DNA from: Panopea generosa
Taxonomy: Eukaryota > Mollusca > Bivalvia > Adapedonta > Hiatellidae
DNA length: 64,000 nucleotides
NCBI GenBank assembly: GCA_029582155.1
Contig: CM055899.1
Coordinates: forward strand, 73,712,886-73,776,885
Reading direction: 5' to 3'
Numbering within the stretch: position 1 is the first letter of the stretch; the number at the start of each line of letters is the position of its first letter. Under the pieces are notes generated by a model. The model saw nothing but the letters and a program-made list of their open reading frames with translations, had not been told where the DNA came from and ran no database searches. This document shows, one piece after another, positions 36,206 through 47,554 of this stretch. The position numbers and the translations under genes were made by a program.

Positions 36206-37607
36206 ATAAACCCATCACACTCAGTCAACTTGTAAATTTGACCTTGAACTTCGACCTATAGCTATTTTTCTCTTTCTTGCGGAAGACACATTTTCATCTC
36301 GTCATGTTGAACTCACATGTATTTATTTATAGCTTTTTTTTAATTCGCCGAGGAAAAACATAGATTTGATAAAATAATACAACTTTTTTATAGAGTTGGT
36401 TTGATATATACACACACAATGATGCAATTTCTGTTACTTAAGAGGCTCATTTTTGTTTATTACAAACAAAGAAAACAAGTCAAATCTCCGATATTTGCCC
36501 TTCTGTATAAAAATAAGGTTATAAAGAATCCGGTCATAAGGAATTGCCAGATACAGGCATGTTTTTGTTAAATATGTTTACGGGTTAATGACTATATTGT
36601 TTCAAGTTTATATACTTAAAGAGTCACTTTAGCTGGCATTTGTGTGTGTAATAAATGGATAATAGATGGATGTTGTGTATTTAATGTCGATTAAAAAGCT
36701 TACCAGGGCTTATGTTTAATTGTTGCAACATGCGACACAGTCATGTGATGTTTTGCTTATATTTTACAAACCGTTAAAAAATGACCCCAGTTCTGATAAA
36801 AATTTAACACTGATCAGTTTTCAACGACGGTTTTGATCAAAATTTAATATTAAAACGTGACCCGGGTCAATTTTCAACATTGAAAAATGGCCCAGGGGTA
36901 ATTTTTCAACGAGATCAAAATTTAATGTTACACCGACAACAAAGAGAATTTACACTACTACTGACTTGGAAAACTCATTTGCAAACACAATTAATATATC
37001 TACTCATTGCTTTGCCAAACCAACAAAATGGAATATTAGCGGAACCATCGGATATAATGTTTAGATATATATGGGACATCATACAGAAATGGGAAATAAT
37101 CGAATGAGTAGACAAATAAAACCTTTAAATAAACAGTTATACAACATCAACAAAATAGTGAAAACATGGCAATATTATCCAATAACAAAACTTGACGAAA
37201 ATCTTTGTAAACAAAGCATTAAAACGGAACGTTTTATACTATGTGCATTTGATTTCAACAACATGTATAGAATTTAGTAATTTCAAATACAAAAATGTTC
37301 TTAGAATTTTAAAATTGTAGCAACAAGCACTAAAATATTTAAATCGAATGATAAATTCAAATGTCAACATCACCAATGAAAACAATCATAATAATAATTA
37401 CCATCTGCTTCTGTACTCTTGTACTGCTTAATTGTTAACTTCAAATGGTAATTTTATTACACTGGGTTTATACATGTTTTTTGGGTAGGACAGATACTAC
37501 AATCAAACTACTGTAGAACTACTGTGAGGAATGTTTTCAGTAATTTTACAATTTTAAAACGTTGCTAAATATGTCATATTATTTCTTACAACGCACACTC
37601 AGGTACA

Positions 37608-37660
37608 TTTTTTTTTTTTTTTTTTTTTTTCTTTTTTTTTTTTTTTGTGTTTTTTTTTGC
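37608..37660. repeat. Poly-T tract
   Basis: Nearly uninterrupted T run. Confidence 0.9.
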
Positions 37661-38116
37661 CATTTACAGGAATATTTTATTGAAAGATTTATTTCTCTTT
37701 TCCATACACAAAGCATACGTTATAACTAAAATATGTTTTTTGTTTTTGTTTTTTTTAACGTTTGAGATGATTAAATTTATGTATTCCATTAACAATATGA
37801 TTTGATATATGTAAACGATTTGATTAATATACGTATTTCTCCTATATATGACAAAACGAGTACCTGTTTTGCTTTGTTACTATATTGTTATATATATTCT
37901 CTTAGAACGATACATTTCATCTATTCTTATGTGTCGCCTAGTTACGTTTGTAATGTCGACTTTGTAATTGAAAGATAATTGCTGCATAAATTATATATAA
38001 ATTTACAGATTTCAGAAGAGGTGGTTATATTTTTTTATTTTTAATTATTCTTAGTTTGAATATTTGTAACAGATGTAATAAAAGTGCCTTTAACAGTGTT
38101 TTCATTTACTTTTCAG

Positions 38117-38446
38117 GTATTCATATTGGAAGTTACGTCAAAAGACCATCGCAGCAAAATGAAGCCTGAACTCTTTCTTAGTAACATAAACCCAATTTTG
38201 ACGTTTATGTGGATGTCTTGTCTTTTGCTTTTCTGTTTTACGTACGATACTTACGCATACAAACAGTTCTGCCATGTTTACAGAAATCGAGCCAACTGTT
38301 CGGGTCACGGGCGAGATCTGACTTACATTCCACATCTTGGAAAAGGGATCAATCACATTGCATTTGATCACAACTATCTTCCTAGCGTTACGGCTGATAC
38401 TTTCTCAAATATCAACGTTCATGGAATAATACAATTAAGTATCGAA
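38117..38446 (+). CDS. 5' part of a secreted/receptor leucine-rich-repeat protein (Toll-like style), truncated
   Basis: A pyrimidine tract ending 'acttttcag' at 38116 looks like a splice acceptor, and an ATG at 38159 has a good context (aaaATGa). The first ~33 residues form a signal peptide (hydrophobic core around WMSCLLLFCF). A cysteine-containing LRR N-cap follows ('CHVYRNRANCSGHG'), then the first repeat 'LTYIPHLGKGINHIAFDHN' and the start of a second ('YLPSVTADTFSNINVHGI'). LRR receptors such as Toll-like receptors bind microbial ligands outside the cell. Reading ends at 38446-38449 exactly where a (GAAT)n tract starts, the 3' tail of a minus-strand LINE. No further LRR, membrane segment or TIR was found in the window. 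Toll-like is one option; other LRR receptors are equally possible. Confidence 0.7.
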
Positions 38447-38540
38447 TGAATGAATGAATGAATGAATGAATGAATGAATGAATGAATGAATGAATGAATG
38501 AATGAATGAATGAATGAATGAATAAATGAATGAATGAATA
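38444..38540. repeat. (GAAT)n microsatellite = 3' tail of LINE
   Basis: Read on the minus strand it is an (ATTC)n tail directly after 'gaggaaataaagat', the 3' end of the LINE at 38541-41470. Simple-repeat 3' tails are typical of several LINE clades. Confidence 0.8.
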
Positions 38541-41470
38541 TCTTTATTTCCTCCTCTTGGGAGATTAATATACAAAATTGACATACAATGTGAGCAATTT
38601 ATAACATATATACAAATTACATATAGCAAGAGTTAACATATAATGTGTCATGCAATGAAAATGCAAACATTTCATATTATTTTATCTTCATTTTTTGCTA
38701 TGCTGAATACATATGAAACTTCTATGCACATTTTGAAATTAAATATACAAATTTCATTTACAGTATTACTAACATTTCATTTACATCGACAAGTCAGTTT
38801 TTAGTTATGTAGCGATCTATGTGAATAGTTGATCCCGTTTGCTTGAACCTTTTCGCGAAAGCGAAAAAAACAACGAAAAGGGACAAGGAATGGAAATTAG
38901 TCATCCATCTAATTTAGATTCATAATTAAAGAAAGTATTGTTGGCATTCAAATATATATTTGAAAGCCATTTTTAAGAATAATACCTTCTCCTCTATTTC
39001 AAGGGTCGGGCCAATTTCAGCATCTAGAAGTTTAAGCGTTAAATCTTTCGAATTCAAGTTCTTTATCCCGTCGATAACAGTGTGGTTGCTCAGAGTTGTG
39101 TATACATTTGTTAAAAATGTATTTCTTTTATCAGCTGTGATGAGACAACTTGAAATAATGTGTGAAATGTTGTTATGATTTACTTCAGAACAATACGGGC
39201 ATTCACTGTGTTTATCGCTTACGGACCTTGACCAAATATTGGCGATTACTTTGATAATATAACGAAATGATTGTTCACTTGATATTTGATAAACAATAGC
39301 TGGTTTGATATCTGTATGTAACAATTTAAAGTAGTCGAAATCGCTGTCAGCGTTTAACCTGTTTTTCCACAGTATTGTTTCATGTCTTATTATTGATCTA
39401 TTAACAATATTCTTCCATTCTCCTTTTAAGGGAAACGCAGGACTGTTTTCAATATATCGGTTCATTATATATTGTAGCTTGTATTTATATAATATATTGC
39501 AAATATCGGGTATGTAACCATATTGAAGCGAGATTGTGTTCTCCAGATACATGAAGTATTTTCTTACAAATATTTGTTTACAAATAGTATCTGATCGCAA
39601 TGTTAAAATTTTAAATAGGAACATGAGTTTTCTTTTCTCAACTTCGGCTGATAATCGGATCAGTCCCAACATCGACTCACAGATATCTGAACGTGTTCTA
39701 ACCATAAAGCCTTCAATTCGTTTTACAATAAAATGTTGAAACCTATTTATTGTGTCCACGTCAGTCTGTGTAAAGTCATTCCATATCTCGCAGCCATACA
39801 ATACTGTCGGTATTATTATTTTCCTACATAGACTTGTTGATGTCAAAGGGTTTATGCCCTGAGGGTAAAGGCCGAAACCTATCATCGCCAAGAATGAATA
39901 TTTTGCTTTTTGGCACCTATCCGATATTCTTCGGGCTAATTTTAAGTTCGAGTCCTGTGTAATACCAAGATGAGTTGTGTACTGAACTTGTTGTAAATAA
40001 CAGCTACCAAACAAAAGGTCAAGGTCTGGAGTGTTTCTTCTATGAGGAAAGGTCATTAAGCATGACTTGTTCACGCTTATAGAAAATCTCCATAATTTTG
40101 AATATCTATATACCATGTCAAGTAATTGCTGAAGGCTAGATGGACTTAAGGCGCTTAGGGAAATGTCGTCTGCGAATGTTGTGTTTCCGCTTTTTATTGA
40201 CAAGACTCGTGTACTGTGTTTTGAGTTTTCTAGGTCCCTTAACAATTCGTCCACATATACTAGGTAATAAAAAGTTGATAGTACTCCCCCCTGCCTGACG
40301 CCGCGCTCTATCTTTACCAGAAGTGACGTAATTCCTTGAAATCTGATCACGCATTTCAGATCAGTATAAGATTTAAGTAATAATCTTAATATTTTCCCTG
40401 TTATTCCTAATGGTCTTCTTTAACAAATAGTCCTTCATGCCAGACGGAATCATAGGCACCTTTTATGTCAAGGTATGCCATGAAAACTTTGCTATTTTGT
40501 TCAATTTGATGATATATTGTTTCTTGTACATTAAACGCCGCTGCTATGCAGCTAACTCCTTTTTGAAAACCTTGTTGTTGTAAGCATGGAAATAATTTCC
40601 CATTTGCTTTTAAGTATGTATTAAACCTATCAAGAAGTATTTTTTCAAGCATTTTATCAAGACAAGGTAATAACGAAATAGATCGATAACTGGTGGGGTC
40701 ACATTTTGGTTTACCATTTCCTTTATATATTGGGATAAGTAAGATTGTTTTCCAAGTTGTTGGTATATTTTCAGACTGTATTATCTTATTAAAGAGTATT
40801 ATTATTGCTGCGTGTAGAGCTTTACCACCGTAAATGATGTGTTAATTTAGTATAAAATCGTTTCCAGGAATTTTTTGCGTTTTTAAACATCGAACTATTT
40901 TTGATAACTCTGTATGCGTTACATCTGATTCTAAAATATACGAGTATTCCTCGGTGTTGGAAGCTTTAAAATGATCGAGCTTCGTTTTAACATTTTCTGA
41001 AAATGATTGTTTAATATCATTTGATATGTTTTCTGATTCTTTATTTCCAAATATTTTTAAAAAAACTATATCTTAAATCCGTTTACAATTTCACTGTCTT
41101 CAAACTTTTTATTTTCAAACAAAAGACTCTTGCATGTAAAATTCGATTTTGGTTTCTTTTTTCGGAGTAATCGCTAAAATAATTGGTAATCTGTTTCGGC
41201 TGCTTTATCTAATTCTTCATAAGATCGCTTTAAGTAATTTGATGACTCGTACCGTTGAAGATGTCTAAAATTGCTTTTGGCTGCTTTATAATCCGTATAA
41301 ACTTTATAATTATGTCCCCATGGTCTACCGCATGCTATCCACTCACGCCTTAATTTACGAGATAGTTTATGCGCGCTTCGGACTTCTTGAGTCCAATATG
41401 GTTTAGAATAGGCGTTAAATTTGCTCAAGGGTAAGAGTTTAGCGTCTTCATTCATACATTCATTCATTCA
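38541..41470 (-). mobile_element. LINE (non-LTR retrotransposon), 5'-truncated, minus strand
   Basis: 41467-41174 encodes the linker between endonuclease and RT ('YWTQEVRSAHKLSRKLRRE'). 40740-40650 has 'IPIYKGNGKPKCDPTSYRSI' and 40652-40407 'LQQQGFQKGVSCIAAAFNV' and 'AYLDIKGAYDSVW' (RT blocks). A frameshift near 40410-40420 joins this to the long frame at 40350-38926. The endonuclease is missing, so the copy is 5'-truncated. It was inserted next to, and probably into, the LRR gene. An ATT array abuts its upstream end. Confidence 0.85.
38926..40350 (-). CDS. LINE reverse transcriptase, C-terminal 474 codons, intact frame
   Basis: This is the longest open frame in the window. 'ERGVRQGGVLSTFYYLVYVD' is RT block B and 'NTTFADDISLSAL' the catalytic FADD box with two metal-binding aspartates. 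'LGITQDSNLKLARRISDRC' is the thumb. 'IPTVLYGCEIW' is the common post-RT motif. A C-terminal zinc knuckle follows (CPYCSEVNHNNISHIISSC). It would act in target-primed reverse transcription. The N-terminal RT half lies in another frame across a single shift near 40415, so the protein is not complete. The length of intact frame implies a fairly recent insertion compared with the other LINEs here. Confidence 0.9.
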   Translation of the reverse strand: MIRFQGITSLLVKIERGVRQGGVLSTFYYLVYVDELLRDLENSKHSTRVLSIKSGNTTFADDISLSALSPSSLQQLLDMVYRYSKLWRFSISVNKSCLMTFPHRRNTPDLDLLFGSCYLQQVQYTTHLGITQDSNLKLARRISDRCQKAKYSFLAMIGFGLYPQGINPLTSTSLCRKIIIPTVLYGCEIWNDFTQTDVDTINRFQHFIVKRIEGFMVRTRSDICESMLGLIRLSAEVEKRKLMFLFKILTLRSDTICKQIFVRKYFMYLENTISLQYGYIPDICNILYKYKLQYIMNRYIENSPAFPLKGEWKNIVNRSIIRHETILWKNRLNADSDFDYFKLLHTDIKPAIVYQISSEQSFRYIIKVIANIWSRSVSDKHSECPYCSEVNHNNISHIISSCLITADKRNTFLTNVYTTLSNHTVIDGIKNLNSKDLTLKLLDAEIGPTLEIEEKVLFLKMAFKYIFECQQYFL

Positions 41471-41692
41471 TATTATTATCATTATTATTATTATCATTGT
41501 TATTATTCTTCTTATTATTATTATTACTATTATTATTATTATTACCATTATTATTATTATAACTATTATTATTACTATTACTATTACTATATTATTATTA
41601 TTATTATTATTATATTATTATTATATTATTATAAAATTATAATGTTATATTATTGTATTATCATTATTATCAATATTATTATTATTATCATT

Positions 41693-41727
<35 letters not shown>

Positions 41728-41730
41728 TCA

Positions 41731-41773
<43 letters not shown>

Positions 41774-41824
41774 GTTATTATTATCATTATTATTACTACT
41801 ATTATAATTACTAATATTATTATA

Positions 41825-41868
<44 letters not shown>

Positions 41869-42171
41869 TATAATTATAATTATTATCATTATCATTATTG
41901 TCATTATTATCATTATTATCAGTATTATCATTATTATTTTTATCATTATCATTAATATTATTATCGTAATTATAATTATTATAGTTGTTATTATTATTAT
42001 CATAATTATTATTATTATTATTTTTCTTATTAATATTATTATTATTATTATTATCATTATTATTATTAGTAGTAGTATTATTATTACTATTACTATTATT
42101 ATTATTGCTATTACTATTACTATTATTATATTATATTATTATTATTAAAATTATTATTATTATTATTATAT

Positions 42172-42234
<63 letters not shown>

Positions 42235-42264
42235 ATAATATTATAATGTTATATTATTGTATTA

Positions 42265-42296
<32 letters not shown>

Positions 42297-42358
42297 TTTA
42301 TCATTATCATCATTATTATTACTATTATTATTATTATTATTATTATTATTACTTATTG
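41455..42358. repeat. 900-bp ATT-rich microsatellite
   Basis: Almost pure ATT/ATC/ATA triplets. Poly-isoleucine frames on both strands are artefacts. It lies between two minus-strand LINE fragments and directly follows, in minus direction, the 3' end of the LINE at 42360-42960. It may have grown from that element's simple-repeat tail. Confidence 0.95.
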
Positions 42359-42359
42359 A

Positions 42360-42960
42360 AAACACGTTCGTTTTCGGAATTCAATAATTCCACAAATTTG
42401 ATCATGTTTGGAAGCCTCCAATAATAACTTGGTATATAATATTTTCTTAGATCAGTATACACGACACATTCTAAAGCAAAATGAGATTCGTCTTCCAAAA
42501 CATTACAAATAGCACATTTTCTTTCGTTTACTGAGATACTTTGAGGTTTAGTCCATCTGCCTGTTTCTATGTGAGGATACTCTTAATTTTGAAACACCTA
42601 TTCGAAACATTTTTTACATCTAACACATTTAGATATGGTTGGATATTAAAATTTGAAATGCATCGGTAGAAAATAGCTCTACCTGAGTTATTCAATCTGC
42701 TAGACCAGTCCTGCATAAATCCATATTTAAGCCTTTGCTATAAATAATTGTAAATTTCCTATACTTGGATAAAACCAGGCGTCATGCTTTCCCAAAGAGC
42801 AAATTAGCGAACACCAGTTTTTCTCGTTTGGATTAGATAAATTATTGCAGATTCTTGTTTAAATCTCGGGTAAACAGCATATATGGTATTTTCCAAATTT
42901 TGCAAACACAGCCGTGTTTTGCGACTTATGCTTCATAAAAGAAATGACTTATCATAACGT
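42360..42960 (-). pseudogene. LINE 3' coding fragment (zinc-knuckle C-terminus)
   Basis: The minus strand gives 'YGFMQDWSSRLNNSGRAIFY' (about 42700-42650), 'HIETGRWTK' and 'NERKCAICNVLEDESHFALE' (about 42530-42480), then 'YYWRLPNMIKFVELL'. This is a C-x2-C...H...C knuckle of LINE ORF2 C-termini, of a different family from the neighbouring element. It is split by frameshifts, and nothing of the RT core is seen. Confidence 0.7.
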
Positions 42961-43714
42961 TTGGTGATACTTTTTCCTTATATTTTTATCTAAAAAATAA
43001 AGAGAGAAAATACGTGAACAGTTATTTTGTAATAACTTTCAAAGTTTCGCATATTTTAAAAAATATGACCGACATAAAACTTTCGCCATCCGAATATTTA
43101 CTTCTTGAAATTTCTACTTAATATATAGTCAATTACTATATTCCTATGATGTGTTTTTTTTATTATCAAACCAATATATTTGGTGAATACTCCACTGTAT
43201 TCATTTCAATTCAATAGTGTGTATTTCGAACACAAATATTAAATGTTCAATAAAACGAAATGGTCAACATTCTATCACTTTAGTACTAAATTAATAAAAC
43301 ACTGACAATGTTTCAAAGAGTTATTAAACTATAATGGCCTCGGCATGTTGAAGCACGTGTTCTAGACGTTGTAGTGTGTTGTTCTACCTAGAAGTCATAT
43401 CGACAACCTTGTACCTCGTGGTAATACTTTTGTGTTCTGGTCTCAGTTATTTACACATTTACAGCACCAATCTAACCAACAGATACCAACTTGTCGTCTG
43501 GTTCCATTGCTCCATCTTTCAGTACGACGGCGGTAACGAGGCTGTTTTCTTGTGATCACGTGCAACCCGTGCAAGTAGATACAGCGCTAAAATAAAATAT
43601 AGAATACATCAAAGTATTTTACGTTTGATAATATTTTATACTGGGTCTGTTTATATGGTAAATGAAACACGCGTTACTAGGACCGTCTTGAGCTCAAGCA
43701 ACACTCAATGAGCT
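42960..43714. other. No recognised gene
   Basis: AT-rich, with a somewhat less AT-rich patch around 43340-43590 that yields a short cysteine-containing minus frame without recognisable family. It is not called. Confidence 0.35.
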
Positions 43715-43878
43715 TCACTCACTCACTCACTCACTCACTCACTCACTCACTCACTCACTCGCTCACTCTCATTTATTCACTCGCTCACTCACTCATTCAC
43801 CAACTCACTCACTCATCACTCACTCACTCACTCACTCACTCACTCACTCACTCACTCACTCATTCATTCATTCATTCG
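43715..43878. repeat. (ACTC)n / (ATTC)n microsatellite
   Basis: A tetranucleotide run, ACTC changing to ATTC at its right end. Confidence 0.95.
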
Positions 43879-44654
43879 CTCGTCATGTATTCCATACGAT
43901 TTAGTCATGGTATGATAGACAGATAACCGAGTATTGACTGTTTTAATATTTAGAACGCGATATCTCCCTTTATGTGAGCCATGTGACGGATATTCTGTAT
44001 TTTCCCGCCACACATTGTGAAGAGCTCGTGCTGCTTTTGTATTAAAAAGTGTAAGAAAAGTAATATCTTTATCGATATTTATGAAATTAATGCATATGCG
44101 TAGAAGCCGGGGGGCAATGGGTGTCCCATTTTTCAGTTTCAGTATATACTTTGGAGCCTGGAAGTACATCCTCATACGCTCTCTCCTTAGGTTGCCACCA
44201 CTCCCCCCGCCACCCCACCACACACACACACACCCCACACCCCCAATAACTGAAACGGTCTTACACCATTGTAACGTTAAAACTGAAATGAAGGACGGTG
44301 GGCTGAAAATTGTGATGGTCAACATTGCGTTTTCGGGTGATTTATCGAATTAAGCGACTCCTGTACTTTAGTGACTGTTTCATCGAATGATTTGATTTAG
44401 ACATGACATATACACCGGCTTTTAATAGTTCAATGTGTCGTTCAAAACACCTCGGCGATTATGCTAAGTCTAGTCGGAGATAATAACTATTTTTGGTAAA
44501 TCTACGTTTTTTGTCTTATTGTTTTCATATCCATTTATCAATAAGCATGACTGGGCCTCAATAAGCGGTTAGGTTTAAAGATAGACAGTGTTCAAAATAG
44601 TACTTCACCTTCGTCGCCAAAATCATGACAATTACAAGTTCAAAGCACGAGGAT

Positions 44655-44708
44655 AAATAAAAACTTTTCAGACGATCCGAGTTCGAATCTCGGTAGCAGC
44701 TCTTTTTT
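44655..44708 (+). other. tRNA 3'-half-like fragment followed by poly-T
   Basis: 'CCGAGTTCGAATCTCGG' is a perfectly paired T arm with B box (5-bp stem). It is followed by 'tagcagctctttttta', with a T run that would stop Pol III. No D arm precedes it, so this is a relic of a tRNA or SINE. Confidence 0.45.
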
Positions 44709-45164
44709 ATTTTATTTTATTTTTATAATTTCACTAGTAACACTTTTATTTCTTGCGTAATCCATAAATCATAAAAAATATCAAACAGCCACCAACCCTA
44801 CAAACAAAAATGTTTCAACTAGTATGTACTATGTAGCAAACATTCTATAATATTTAGGCATATCGGTTTTCAAAATCAAAATATCCGATATTTCCGTTCA
44901 GAGATGAAAAAGAACATGCATGAACGCCGAAAGACGCCCATGTCGTCATGTTCAGTAATGTTCACGTAGCAAAAAAAGGATTACATTTGATGGACGATCA
45001 TTTACGGTCTATCACCGAGAATGATGTTATTACTAGTGATTGATCGAAAATAAACCTATATGCAGAGTGGGTAGAATGTATCAAGTCAGGTTTTAACAAA
45101 ATATACGAACACGCGTTCCCTGCAAATGATACGATTATATTCATAGTTTACTTATAACTTTTGT

Positions 45165-45335
45165 TTTCCGCGGCTGAGTGATCTAAGGCGCAATCTCAAG
45201 ACGACTTGCCTATCACCGCTAAGGTCATAGGTTCGAGTTCTGCTCGCTCCAAAAACCTCCTCCACCAATGAAACTGGATATGCCATATATAACGTGAAAT
45301 GTGTTGGAAATGGCGTTAAACCTATTAAAAAATAT
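45165..45335 (+). mobile_element. tRNA-derived SINE
   Basis: Head with 'gctgagtgatctaaggcgc' and B-box 'GGTTCGAGTTC'. It ends 'gttggaaatggcgttaaacc' before an A-rich tail. The 3' end is shared in type with 35987-36205. Confidence 0.7.
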
Positions 45336-45889
45336 TTCCCGACTCAAATTAAGTTTTAAGTTATAATGTTCTCTACTTTATTTTTACCATTGTCTATTAA
45401 ACCATGACACGAAAAATCTCCCGAATTACGTAATTCCAAATTGCTTAATATATTTCAAAGGACAGAGTTTCCAATATATTTTCATTTGGTGCCTTATCAC
45501 TGTCAGTCGTACATGCTCATTTACACAAAATGTGTAGCAATTGAAATAACGGCTTGCTTTTAAATGATACATAATTCTTCTCTATGCGATTGTGGAATGG
45601 AGGCTGAAAATGCAAATCACTATTTCTTTAAATATAATAGATTCACAGCTCCTATTTTTTAAAAAAAAAATACACTTCTGATTACCAAAGGACGTACATG
45701 TTTATAGAAGATCCTTCTCTATAAAAGTCCTTGCGATCACCAATAAACATACACCAACCAGCCTCAATGCCCTCAATGATAAACATAATGTTCTATCGTG
45801 CCGGCTATATTGGTACCTCTGATGTATTTTGTATAATATGTTTTGATTTTATCCGGTAAGTTTGGGAGAAAATGTGTAGGGAAAAAAGC

Positions 45890-46075
45890 TACTACTTAGT
45901 GCAGTAGCTAGGGTGTTTGCCCTTAGCGCCTGGGATTGCAGGTTCAATCCCCAACTTGATTCGATGCCTCTCAAAAACACTCAGTACTTGTTCTGCCTAG
46001 GAGACGAACATGAGATTGGTCATAAGCTCTAAGCTTTCTTTGCAATCGAAATAAAAATAAATTAGTTCAAGCTAA
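45890..46075 (+). mobile_element. tRNA-derived SINE, family B (plus copy)
   Basis: A-box-like 'gtgcagtagctagggtg', B box 'GGTTCAATCCCC', body with 'cactcagtacttgttctgcc' and 'ataagctctaagctttcttt', ending 'caatcgaaataaaaataaat'. Confidence 0.75.
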
Positions 46076-46289
46076 CTTACTATTTGTTGAATCGTTTGTG
46101 TCGCGGCTTTATTATAATAAAAGTACATGTGAAATCAATAAAAAATCGTTTACAATACAAAATACAATTAAAGGTGACGTTTTGTAACATCAGCACATCA
46201 GCTCTTCTTTAATAACATCGGCTCTTCTCTGATATTTAACAAACAGAATTGACAACAATAATAAGCATCTCCTTCTAATCAACTCCTCT

Positions 46290-46472
46290 CGTTTTAAGAT
46301 GTGACAGGGGCATGAAGAAGAGCGAGAATTCGTTCCCACGGAAACCAGATATAAGTTCCACAGTAGCGATTTTGCTACTGACCGTTACAAGACCGTGACC
46401 TTAAGAATTCAAACTCACGATCCCTGGATTGAGAGGCAGGTGCATTATCGACCGAGCTAGCCAGGTCCGATC
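46290..46472 (-). mobile_element. tRNA-derived SINE-like element
   Basis: Minus strand: 'ggctagctcggtcgataatg' (A box) and 'GTGAGTTTGAATTC' (worn B box), then a body with 'cagtagcaaaatcgc' and 'ctggtttccgtgggaacg'. The family was not matched elsewhere in the window. Confidence 0.55.
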
Positions 46473-46706
46473 TGAGTATGTTGCGGTTTACAAGCACATA
46501 TAGTAACTATACATTTCGGACAGGGACACGTCAACTAGCATAAACAATTCTTTAAGAGTTATCAACAACAGTATTTAAGTATGTGATCAATCAATGAAAC
46601 ATGTGACAGGTATAACGTTAAACGAAGATGCTTCAAACCAACCAGTCCTGCGCACCTTCGTATTGATACTAGATATGACACTTTTTAAAAAGTTTGTTAT
46701 ATCGTT

Positions 46707-47494
46707 TTATCTTATGTCGCCATTTCTGTCCTTGTAACCAGCATTCTCTGGATAGTTTTGTAACTTCAATGGCTTTGTCCGTGCAAATGAGTCATAGTTG
46801 AATTCGTCAATTATCTCCTCTTTATTAATTATCCATTTTATATACGGTTTATCACTTTCTCTCGCGAAAGCTTTATCTGTCCAACAAAATGGACTTGGTC
46901 GCCACTCCCAAGGTATGCGTATTGCCAATTTCATCCGACTCTGGACTTTCATCTTTCTCTTCGCACTTGTCTTTTTTGTCTTTTACCAGACGAAAGTTTT
47001 TACTTGATTTTGATTGCTTTTCTGTCTTTTTATTAGAACTTTTATCGCTCTCTTTAGTGTGTTTGCTGTCTGTGATTCGATCTTTAGGGTTAGTATGCAT
47101 GCTCCCCTTGCTATTGCATCTCAAAGGCTTCTTTATACTGTTTTTTTTCCGTTTCTTTTTTCAACGTAAAAACTTCTTTTCGTAGTATAACCTTTTGATT
47201 TACATTTGAGCTCCACATTGTGGTGTTTTTTAATAAGAGCCATATCATCTTCGGTGTTATGTTACTGCGAATATCAACTTGCTCAAGGCGTTTTTGTTCA
47301 CAGTCTCTGCTGTGTAGTTTTGCTGCTTGTGCAACATTTTCATCATCGTCATCGTCAGCATCGTTATCATCGTCGTCCTCGTCGTCATTATCGGAATCTA
47401 TGCACCCTAGTCTTAACAGACGCTCGTGTTCATCTTTCTCACGCCGAGACACTATCAATAATTTCTTCCTGGAAGAACCCGTGACGTCACACAT
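46707..47494 (-). pseudogene. Unrecognised charged protein, frameshifted
   Basis: Three minus-strand open stretches chain across two frame changes. 47494-47111 starts 'MCDVTGSSRKKLLIVSRREK', followed by an Asp/Glu run of about 25 residues (encoded by GAT/GAC triplets) and basic segments. 47124-46873 is Lys/Ser/Asp-rich ('SDKSSNKKTEKQSKSSKN'). 46952-46707 ends 'LKLQNYPENAGYKDRNGDIR'. All three share a strongly hydrophilic bias not expected of random AT-rich frames, which suggests one decayed gene or exons of one gene. I recognise no family and assign no function. The acidic run could inflate the impression of coding. Confidence 0.4.
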
Positions 47495-47554
47495 TTAAGT
47501 ACATGAGGAACGGAGCGGGATATACCGACGGTCGCTTAAATGTTCACCAATACG

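Larger units (their letters stand above)
34311..36932. mobile_element. 2.6-kb element with TG...CA inverted repeats, Ginger1-like, non-autonomous
   Basis: The left end TGACATTAAATTTTG (34311) and the right end, reverse-complemented TGTAACATTAAATTTTG (ending 36932), begin imperfect inverted repeats of about 120-160 bp. The repeats share 'cgttgaaaa' and 'aaaattgaccc'. The outer flanks are CCGG (34307-34310) and CCGA (36933-36936). Ginger1 DNA transposons are described with LTR-like TG...CA ends, 40-270-bp inverted repeats and CCGG- or CCGT-type duplications, so this fits closely. No transposase was found inside. A SINE (35987-36205) and a CT microsatellite lie within. Confidence 0.65.

Noticed and set aside
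41642..42148. 168-codon frame of almost pure isoleucine (and a 109-codon minus frame)
   Set aside because: Translation of the ATT microsatellite; open on both strands because the repeat lacks stops.
43864..44325. 153-codon minus-strand frame
   Set aside because: It crosses a microsatellite and a CA tract and shows no family motif; the composition is uneven and no splice or start context supports it.
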